Shown here one piece after another: positions 48,896-54,878 of a DNA stretch of 64,000 nucleotides (position 1 is its first letter; every line of letters starts with the position of its first letter). The notes under the pieces were generated by a model, which did no database searches, had not been told where the DNA came from, and was given only the letters and a program-made list of their open reading frames with translations. The stretch comes from Rhizobium sp. Leaf453 (lineage in GTDB: Bacteria > Pseudomonadota > Alphaproteobacteria > Rhizobiales > Rhizobiaceae), in contig NZ_LMRG01000023.1 of assembly GCF_001425605.1 (NCBI RefSeq), positions 1 through 64,000 of the forward strand, read 5' to 3'. Position numbers and translations under genes: made by a program.

Positions 48896-49135
48896 ATGAG
48901 CAAATCGAATTTCACCGAAGAATTTAAGCGTGACCCGGTTGCGGAGGTTTCGCAGCGTCTCGGCGTTAGCCAGCATTCGCTCTACGAATGGAAGAAGAAG
49001 TTTGCCGCGTCGAACGCCAAGGGCAACGACGAGGCCGAGGAGATTAGGCGGCTGAAGAAGGAATTGGCTCGCGTCACCGAGGAGCGAGACATCCTAAAAA
49101 AAGCGGCCGCGTATTTCGCCAGGGATGCAAAGTGA
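48896..49135 (+). CDS. IS3-family orfA
   Basis: A 79-residue HTH protein: FTEEFKRDPVAEVSQRLGVSQHSLYEWKKKFA and a leucine-zipper-like helix (EEIRRLKKELARVTEERDILKKAAAYFA). It lacks about ten residues after FKRD that IS3-family OrfA proteins usually have, likely an in-frame deletion. It is read alone or, by -1 frameshift at the A7 run, joined to orfB as the transposase. Confidence 0.8.
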   Translation: MSKSNFTEEFKRDPVAEVSQRLGVSQHSLYEWKKKFAASNAKGNDEAEEIRRLKKELARVTEERDILKKAAAYFARDAK

Positions 49136-49992
49136 AGTACGCGTTCATTGCTCTGCATCGCTTGCAGTTTTCGGTGCGGACGATGTGCCGCCTTCTGCGG
49201 GTTCATCCCAGTGGATTTTACGCTTGGTTGAAGAACCCGCTGAGCAGGCGAGCCAACGAGGACAAGCGACAGACCGATCTGCTCCTGAAGGCGTGGGAAG
49301 AGAGCGGCAAGGTCTACGGTTATCGCAAGCTGCACGACGACCTTCTCGACCAGGGCGAGATGTGCTGCCCGAACCGGGTTGCGCGTCTGACCCGTCTTGC
49401 TGGGATCACGGCACAGATCGGTTATAAGCGCCGTCCTGGCATCTATGGTGGCAGACCGTCTGTCGTCGTCGATAATACGCTCGACCGGCAATTCGACGTG
49501 ACGGCTCCAGACACTGCCTGGGTGACGGACATCACCTACATTCGAACCTGCGAGGGCTTCGCCTATCTCGCCGTCATCATCGACCTCTATTCGCGTCGTG
49601 TGATCGGTTGGGCACTGCGGAGCCGCCAAACCACCGATGTCGTTCTACAGGCTCTGCTTATGGCCGTGTGGCGACGCAAGCCGAAGGAAAAGGTGCTGAT
49701 CCACTCGGACCAGGGCTCACAGTTCACCAGCATGGACTGGGCCTCGTTCCTGAAGCACCACAATCTGGTTCACTCGATGAGCCGACGCGGCAACTGCCAT
49801 GACAATGCGGTGGCCGAGAGCTTCTTCAATCTTCTGAAGCGGGAGCGGATACGTCGCAGGGTCTACCGTTCACGCGATGAAGCTCGCCAGGACGTGTTCG
49901 ACTACATCGAAATGTTCTACAACCCGAAACGCAAACACGTCAGGAACGGGATGCTGTCGCCCGTAGAGTTCGAGAAGCAGCAGAAAATCTAA
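49132..49992 (+). CDS. IS3-family orfB, DDE transposase
   Basis: A 286-residue integrase-core protein with the complete DDE set: TAWVTDITYIRT (D), VLIHSDQGSQFTS (D), and NCHDNAVAESFFNLLK (E). It is in the -1 frame relative to orfA, as required for a fused OrfAB product. The copy looks intact here. Confidence 0.9.
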   Translation: MKYAFIALHRLQFSVRTMCRLLRVHPSGFYAWLKNPLSRRANEDKRQTDLLLKAWEESGKVYGYRKLHDDLLDQGEMCCPNRVARLTRLAGITAQIGYKRRPGIYGGRPSVVVDNTLDRQFDVTAPDTAWVTDITYIRTCEGFAYLAVIIDLYSRRVIGWALRSRQTTDVVLQALLMAVWRRKPKEKVLIHSDQGSQFTSMDWASFLKHHNLVHSMSRRGNCHDNAVAESFFNLLKRERIRRRVYRSRDEARQDVFDYIEMFYNPKRKHVRNGMLSPVEFEKQQKI

Positions 49993-50025
49993 CCCGGGGG
50001 TGTCTACGAAACTCGGGGCCATTCA

Positions 50026-50157
50026 AAGAGCTTTGCAAAGCTAACGGGTTTAGCGCTGATGGTTGTGACGCTCATAAGCCACAGCACGACCAAAGCTGAT
50101 TGTCCGGCGGCAGATAACCGAAAAAGCATGACAGCCCGCTGCTCACACGTAAACTGA
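50026..50157 (+). pseudogene. Possible separated 3' end of the RT gene
   Basis: If the IS is removed, the RT frame continues from 50026 for 43 codons (KSFAKLTGLALMVVTLISH...) to a TGA at 50155, 8 bp before the next gene. The continuation is open and keeps frame, so this may be the original C-terminal coding end. The missing target duplication leaves doubt. Confidence 0.4.
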
Positions 50158-50165
50158 GGTGTATT

Positions 50166-50609
50166 ATGCCAAAGGGAAACCGCAGGCAACGACCGAGGCT
50201 TATATGGCCTGACATAGAGATAGGCGACTGGTCGGGGGAGTTTGCTGGATCTCCGTCAGGAAGCATCGGGCAGAATGTGCAGCCCGGTCCGCCCCTCACA
50301 ACCATCGAGTTTACCTACCTCATCGTCGGCGCGTCGGTCGTCTCGCCGGTATCAAAATTCCGATGGCCAGCGATTGTCGCCTTCTGGGTGCCGACAATAC
50401 TGAAGCCGCCCTGCAATGACGTTGGATCCATGTTTAAATCGCATGACCTGCCATCTCTAAACCTGAGCTTCGAAATTACGAGAAATCAGTACTCTGACAT
50501 CTGCTGGTTGTTTAGGGAAAAGCTGCTCAAAGATTTTCATTTTTCGGTACTCCCCCAAAGCGACAGCCAATGGCCTCTTAAGGGGTGGGGTGCGAGTTTT
50601 GAACTCTAG
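50166..50609 (+). CDS. Unknown protein downstream of the RT gene
   Basis: A 147-residue protein without recognised domain: a basic start (MPKGNRRQRPRLIWPDIEIGDW), a hydrophobic part (FTYLIVGASVVSPVSKFRWPAIVAFWVP, which could sit in a membrane) and a C-terminal LNLSFEITRNQYSDICWLFREKLLKDFHF. A GAGGTG site precedes ATG 50166, and it lies directly after the presumed RT end, so the two probably formed an operon. It may be the RT unit's partner or effector. Confidence 0.55.
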   Translation: MPKGNRRQRPRLIWPDIEIGDWSGEFAGSPSGSIGQNVQPGPPLTTIEFTYLIVGASVVSPVSKFRWPAIVAFWVPTILKPPCNDVGSMFKSHDLPSLNLSFEITRNQYSDICWLFREKLLKDFHFSVLPQSDSQWPLKGWGASFEL

Positions 50610-50629
50610 AACCCTCGGCGTACCGTGCG

Positions 50630-50647
50630 TTTGCAACGCGTTGCAAA
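50630..50647. promoter_or_regulatory. Palindrome downstream of the RT unit
   Basis: TTTGCAACGCGTTGCAAA, a perfect 18-bp palindrome sharing the TTGCAAC..GTTGCAA arms of the site at 47073-47088. The two sites flank the RT unit. It is followed by an A-run. Confidence 0.5.
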
Positions 50648-50661
50648 AAAGAAGCCGGCAT

Positions 50662-50684
50662 GGTTCCAACATTGCTTCCAACAT
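50662..50684. repeat. Right end repeat of element C
   Basis: A GGTTCCAACAT unit followed by GCTTCCAACAT, 49 bp before the right att copy; one mismatch to the block at 45290-45312. Confidence 0.7.
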
Positions 50685-50732
50685 CTTAATATATGCCGTT
50701 GAATTTGTTTATAAAAAATAATTTGGTCGTCC

Positions 50733-50749
50733 TCCCTCCGGGCCCACCA
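50733..50749. repeat. att copy 4, right end of the island
   Basis: 17 bp TCCCTCCGGGCCCACCA, again the tRNA 3' end. It marks the right end of element C. Confidence 0.75.
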
Positions 50750-50760
50750 AAAACTTATGT

Positions 50761-50976
50761 CTAGTCGCTTTCACTGTAATCGACGTAGATTGTCCCAACA
50801 GGCTTTCCAACTCGGTCCGTGACCTCGTGGTACCCGTCATCGAATTCGTGTTTCTCAAGCCGATCAGCCAAGGCTCGCAGCACGTCGGCGGCCCACTTAT
50901 TAAGGACCGCTCGGGTGGGGCCGGCAAAATTGAGTTCAACATCGCACGTGAGATAATTCGCAAGATGCTCATGCAT
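50761..50976 (-). CDS. Small hypothetical protein beside the att site
   Basis: A 71-residue protein (LANYLTCDVELNFAGPTRAVLNKWAADVLRALADRLEKHEFDDGYHEV...). No recognised domain. It follows an Arc-like gene in the same direction and may belong to a further, decayed element at the same tRNA site. Confidence 0.5.
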   Translation of the reverse strand: MHEHLANYLTCDVELNFAGPTRAVLNKWAADVLRALADRLEKHEFDDGYHEVTDRVGKPVGTIYVDYSESD

Positions 50977-51076
50977 GACAAGTTTTCTCAGTTGGAGTGG
51001 GGACGGCAGACTATTCGCCGCGAGAGATGGGGTTGGGAATTCTGTTCGATATCCAGCCCAAGGATCCGGGAAAGCA

Positions 51077-51358
51077 CTACTTTCCCTTGCCGGCCTTCGC
51101 CATTTCGGCGCGCAACTGCCTGATTTCGCGAAGCAGTTCGACTATCGGCTCGCTGATCGGTTCAAACCTTGTGACATTATGTTCGTTTTGATCACCGCCA
51201 GCGTCGGAAACGAGTGTCCGTTGTAACCGGCTGATGATCTCCGCGTTCAGTGAGCGGCTGTTCTTTTTAGCCTCGTCTTTCAACTCGCCGCGCATCCTGT
51301 CTGGAAAGCGCAGCACGAACTGATCTTGTTTTGCGCTGGGAAAGTCACCCCGGGCCAT
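51077..51358 (-). CDS. Arc-like ribbon-helix-helix protein
   Basis: A 93-residue protein with an Arc-type RHH: QDQFVLRFPDRMRGELKDEAKKNSRSLNAEIISRLQ, and a C-terminal helix (EPIVELLREIRQLRAEMAK) like the coiled-coil tail of the Arc-like protein at 35434. It is not next to other phage genes, which suggests the remnant of a fourth element. Confidence 0.65.
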   Translation of the reverse strand: MARGDFPSAKQDQFVLRFPDRMRGELKDEAKKNSRSLNAEIISRLQRTLVSDAGGDQNEHNVTRFEPISEPIVELLREIRQLRAEMAKAGKGK

Positions 51359-51478
51359 TTCACATTCCAATCTGCTCTTGCAGCAACTCTCATGCTCCCG
51401 TCACCCTCGAAGGATCGTGGACCTTCATCAACGACATGCAAATTCGCGGCACGCTTACGTCGCCAATCGTCACGCTGT

Positions 51479-51607
51479 TCAGCGCTTCGGCGCTTCTGTG
51501 GGTGCATTTGTCGGTGCTGGGTAGTCGTCCTTGAAGGCCCAGCGTCTGACCCCTTTGAAGATCAGCAGCCACATCGTACCGGTTATCAAAAGCAGGAACA
51601 CTCTCAT
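51479..51607 (-). CDS. Small membrane protein
   Basis: A 42-residue frame: an N-terminal membrane segment (MRVFLLLITGTMWLLIFKGV) and a polar tail rich in Pro, Ala and Thr. The hydrophobic pattern looks real but the ribosome site is weak. It may couple by ATGA to a still shorter hydrophobic frame (51604-51672). Function unknown. Confidence 0.4.
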   Translation of the reverse strand: MRVFLLLITGTMWLLIFKGVRRWAFKDDYPAPTNAPTEAPKR

Positions 51608-51672
51608 CGCAGACAGGCCCCCAACACGACGCCGACGACAAGGATTGCCGTCAGTGGCATGAAAAAGCGCAT
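51604..51672 (-). CDS. Very short hydrophobic peptide
   Basis: A 22-codon frame (MRFFMPLTAILVVGVVLGACLR) whose stop overlaps the start of the 42-residue protein. It resembles a lipoprotein-type or membrane mini-protein, but it is too short to be certain. Confidence 0.3.
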   Translation of the reverse strand: MRFFMPLTAILVVGVVLGACLR

Positions 51673-51864
51673 CAAGGTTTCCGTTCCCTGTTTTCGAAGG
51701 CGAAATTGCCGTCGATATCCACCCCGGCGATCAGCTTTGATGATGTTCAGATGAAGGACAAAGCCACATCGTGGGCCATTGGAGTTCCCACAAGATAGGA
51801 GCCGATTAAACGGCCTGCTTGTCGGCGCCCGCCAATTGCTTGTCTTGAGCTGCCACCAATTGGA

Positions 51865-51996
51865 TCACTGATCCACAACCGCCGGCAGACCGACGCCGCT
51901 GTTGGAAACGGGTTTGTAATAGGCATTGTAGATTAAAAGCAGAGAGGCGGCGAAAAACGCTGCGACCATGAGAAAGAGGATAGTGCGAGCGGTCAT
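51865..51996 (-). CDS. Small membrane protein
   Basis: A 43-residue frame: a membrane segment (MTARTILFLMVAAFFAASLL) followed by a polar tail ending VVDQ. It has a clear AGGTGA site 5-6 nt before the ATG. Similar tiny membrane proteins lie near pilus genes in rhizobia. Function unknown. Confidence 0.5.
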   Translation of the reverse strand: MTARTILFLMVAAFFAASLLLIYNAYYKPVSNSGVGLPAVVDQ

Positions 51997-52245
51997 TGTT
52001 CACCTGGGGCGTGCCGACATCGGCCACAGTGAACACCGGTATCCAATTTAAGTTCCGTGCCAAAGGAGAGGCACAAGACCAAATCAGGGTCAGAGCTTCC
52101 GGCTCGTTGGGTTTGGTCATATGGCGCGGAAATCAGAGTGCGGCCGGAAACGGATCGACCATTGCAGCCTCTACCGCCAATAACTGTCCGATAGCCAATT
52201 GATATTGGTGATTTCCGCGATGCACTACAGGCCCATCATCCTTCT

Positions 52246-52290
52246 TCAGTCAGCGTTCCCGGCGTCAGTCAACGTTCCCCTCGTCAGTTG
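52246..52290. repeat. Tandem 19-bp repeat at the TadG gene end
   Basis: Two 19-bp units, TCAGTCAGCGTTCCCGGCG and TCAGTCAACGTTCCCCTCG, followed by a third start TCAGTTG that contains the stop codon of the leftward gene at 52284. It may reflect slippage around the gene end. Confidence 0.5.
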
Positions 52291-53552
52291 ACCAATTGCG
52301 GCGCCGAGATCTGCGGACCGACGCCCTCGGGGACGGGGACCATGGTCTCGTCGTAATTGGTGTTGAGAACGAGGTTCGGGGCCTTCGACAGGTGCAGGCG
52401 GCGCACGACGATCGCCGTGTAGGCGGAACCGTCGGCCACCTTGTTGTTGGCCGCGACGATCAGGTTGCCGTTCGGCAGGTAGATCGTGCCGATCAGTTTT
52501 CTTGCCTTGTTGCTGGTGATGACGAAATCAGCTTCGTCGGATTCCCTGTCCTGAAATGCGACAAGGCCGGCCAAAGGACCGGAGACCGGCGCTTCAATAT
52601 CGACCTGGCTGCTGCTTTCGAACAGGAAGCTTGCGTTCGGCCCGGTGAAATAGAAGCCAACGCCCTTTGCCTCCACGATCGAGCTTGACTCGATCACCAG
52701 CGGGCCGTCCTTGATGATGTAGACGCCGGGCTTCAAGGTCACTTCCGACGAGGCCTTGATCGTCAGCCCGCCGCAATAGACACCGGGCTGAAGCGAGCCA
52801 ATGAAATGACTATAGGCGGCATCCTTTTCCTTGCAGGACCCGACAACCGGCGCCGGGCGCGAAGCAAGGGGATCGACGACGGCGGGACAATCCGTCAGCG
52901 GGATTTCCTGGTCAAAATTCTTCGGTGCTCCGTCATAGCCACCCGCCGTGCAGGTCAGTTGCGCGATCAGGTTGGAATTGTCGGTCGCGATCAGGCCAGA
53001 CGTGCTGTCCGAATTGGAATAGACAGCGCATTTCGGCGCCGAGATGACAGCTTTCGTTTCCAGGGAGACGGTGCCTGCATCCGATTCGTCGAGGCCGATC
53101 ACGCAGATGTTGGAGCTGTTGTTGGTGCGCGCCGTGGCGGAAACGACGATCTGCGGACTGCCGACGAAATAGCCGGCGACAAAATAGGGATGATTGTCTT
53201 CGGCCAGCGTTACCGTCACCTGCCGGCGGACAGGATCGACCTCAACCTTGGCATCCACGGTGCCGTTGATGCCGGTTCCCTTGTGCGCTTCCAGAAAACC
53301 CTCGACGATCGCGTTTGCGGCCTTGACGGACCATCCGTTGAGGGAGGCTTCCTTCGCAGACGCCAGCGCCGACGCATCGGCGATGTCCTGGAGATTGGTC
53401 TTGTGTGCGATCAGGGAATTGAAGTCGACGGCGGCGCCCGCGAGCCCGATGAACACCGGAGCGACGATCGCTGCGGCCAGGGCGAAATTGCCTTTGCAGC
53501 AGTTCATCAGATCGTTCAGGCGCCGCAGCAGGGCACGCAGGCAGAATGTCAT
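52284..53552 (-). CDS. TadG-like pilus assembly/pseudopilin-type protein
   Basis: A 422-residue protein with the TadE/TadG start: a short basic N-terminus, CCKGNFALAAAIVAPVFIGLAGAAVDFNSLIAHKTNLQDIADASALASAKEA, i.e. one membrane segment plus the conserved helix. The rest is periplasmic beta structure with polymer-like rungs (GLTIKASSEVTLKPGVYIIKDGPLVIESSS). It may belong to Flp/Tad pilus assembly or anchoring, though the main tad genes are not near. The start overlaps the stop of the upstream regulator gene by ATGA, so both are one unit. Confidence 0.75.
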   Translation of the reverse strand: MTFCLRALLRRLNDLMNCCKGNFALAAAIVAPVFIGLAGAAVDFNSLIAHKTNLQDIADASALASAKEASLNGWSVKAANAIVEGFLEAHKGTGINGTVDAKVEVDPVRRQVTVTLAEDNHPYFVAGYFVGSPQIVVSATARTNNSSNICVIGLDESDAGTVSLETKAVISAPKCAVYSNSDSTSGLIATDNSNLIAQLTCTAGGYDGAPKNFDQEIPLTDCPAVVDPLASRPAPVVGSCKEKDAAYSHFIGSLQPGVYCGGLTIKASSEVTLKPGVYIIKDGPLVIESSSIVEAKGVGFYFTGPNASFLFESSSQVDIEAPVSGPLAGLVAFQDRESDEADFVITSNKARKLIGTIYLPNGNLIVAANNKVADGSAYTAIVVRRLHLSKAPNLVLNTNYDETMVPVPEGVGPQISAPQLVN

Positions 53553-54721
53553 TGTCCGCCCGTCCATGGCTGGTCGAGAATGGCGGGAACGCCGGAAGGC
53601 GGCAGAGGACGGGAGAACAGAAAACCCTGGACCAGATCGACGCCGGCGGCCCGGACTTCGGCGAGTTCCTGTTCCGTCTCGATGCCCTCCGCAACGGATG
53701 TCAGCTCAAGGTCGCGTGCGAGATGCGCAAAGGCGTGCAGGAATTTGCGGGTGACATGATCGGTGGTGCAGCCCTGCACGATCGATCGGTCGACCTTGAT
53801 TTCCGAGAATGGACAAAGCCGTAGGAGCTCGAAGCTGGAAGCCCCCATGCCGTAATCGTCAAGCGACAATCGGAAGCCGATCATTCTCAACCTGATCAGT
53901 GCCTCGACCAGTCGCGAGGCTTCCTTCGGCAGCGACTTCTCCGTGACCTCCAGGCAGATCATGGTGGGGTCGATGCGAAAGTCATCCGTCATCGACTGAA
54001 TGGAGGTGACGATTTCCGGCTGCTCCAGGACGCAGGCATCCAGATTGATCGAGACGGTGGGTCTGTCGGGGCGGCCGCTCCAGACCCTGGCGTCAGACAG
54101 GACGGCCCTGGCGATCGTCCGCGACATGTCGGCGAGATCGGCCGGGGAGGTAAGTGATGCAAAAAGCATTTGCGGGCCATGGACCAGGCCGTCCTTCGCG
54201 GTCAGCCGGACAAGCGATTCCAGCCCGACCACCTTGCCGGAGCGAAGGTCGTATTGCGGCTGGTAATATGGCGTCAGCTCGACATCATCGCTGGCCGGAT
54301 TGCCGGCAAGGCGAAGGTTCGACCGCCGCCCGCGCTGTGCCGCTTGCTGGAGCGCTGACGCGACAGCGTCAATTTTCAATGGCTTTGGAAGTGCGCCGAG
54401 GACCGAAATGCCCAGCATCTTGCCCATGGCTTCTGCGGATCTCAGCACCGCAGGCGTTTCGCCACTGGAGATGATGATATTGCCGTCAAAGCCGGATTCG
54501 GAGGCCGCACGCATGAACCCCAGGCCGTCGATATCGGGCATGTTGAGATCGAGCAGGACGACATCGATCGTCGAGCCGCCGGCACGCATGGCTTCGAGCC
54601 CCCTGCTGCCATTGCACGCCTTGGCGACCGACCCCGAGGTCAGCGACGACAGGATACTGTCGGCGACCATGGTGTACATGGGGTCGTCGTCAACGATGAG
54701 GCAGTTCAACTGATGCAGCAT
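53549..54721 (-). CDS. Response regulator with EAL domain
   Basis: A 390-residue protein. Residues 1-125 are a receiver domain with acidic DDD near residue 11, phosphorylation site Asp58 (LLDLNMPD) and Lys in PKPLK. Residues about 145-385 are an EAL phosphodiesterase domain: ESLVRL instead of the usual EALxR, EVTEKSLP, DDYGMGASSF, IKVDRSIV, EGIETEQEL, QGFLFSRPLP. Most catalytic residues are kept, so c-di-GMP breakdown is likely. It is coupled to the TadG-like gene and divergent from a hybrid kinase that could phosphorylate it. Confidence 0.85.
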   Translation of the reverse strand: MLHQLNCLIVDDDPMYTMVADSILSSLTSGSVAKACNGSRGLEAMRAGGSTIDVVLLDLNMPDIDGLGFMRAASESGFDGNIIISSGETPAVLRSAEAMGKMLGISVLGALPKPLKIDAVASALQQAAQRGRRSNLRLAGNPASDDVELTPYYQPQYDLRSGKVVGLESLVRLTAKDGLVHGPQMLFASLTSPADLADMSRTIARAVLSDARVWSGRPDRPTVSINLDACVLEQPEIVTSIQSMTDDFRIDPTMICLEVTEKSLPKEASRLVEALIRLRMIGFRLSLDDYGMGASSFELLRLCPFSEIKVDRSIVQGCTTDHVTRKFLHAFAHLARDLELTSVAEGIETEQELAEVRAAGVDLVQGFLFSRPLPPSGVPAILDQPWTGGQ

Positions 54722-54878
54722 GCAGGGCTCTCCTAGCATTCAGGAGACGACGGAACGGCTAATATTCCCTTACAAAAAGGCACCCTGAACCTAGTATTAT
54801 GGGCACAAGGTTAACCATTCTCTGCAGGTCGGTTGATTAAGACATTCGTGCGATCCTTGGGAGCCAAGAGGATTTCGC

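Larger units (their letters stand above)
48837..50025. mobile_element. IS3-family insertion sequence
   Basis: 1189 bp ending in inverted repeats TGAATGGCCCCGAG (left) and its complement CTCGGGGCCATTCA (right). It encodes overlapping orfA and orfB with an A7G slippery run at 49096-49103. No 3-4 bp target duplication is visible (GAC on the left, AAG on the right), so the flanks may have been rearranged after insertion. It lies within the RT transcription unit. Confidence 0.85.
45227..50749. mobile_element. Integrative element C: recombinase plus reverse transcriptase cargo
   Basis: 5.5 kb (4.3 kb without the IS) between att copies 45211-45226 and 50733-50749. It holds a tyrosine recombinase, a 320-bp structured leader, an RT gene interrupted by an IS3-family element, and one unknown gene. 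Subterminal repeats match at both ends. No phage structural genes are present, so this is a very small cargo element whose payload is the RT unit. Confidence 0.75.
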
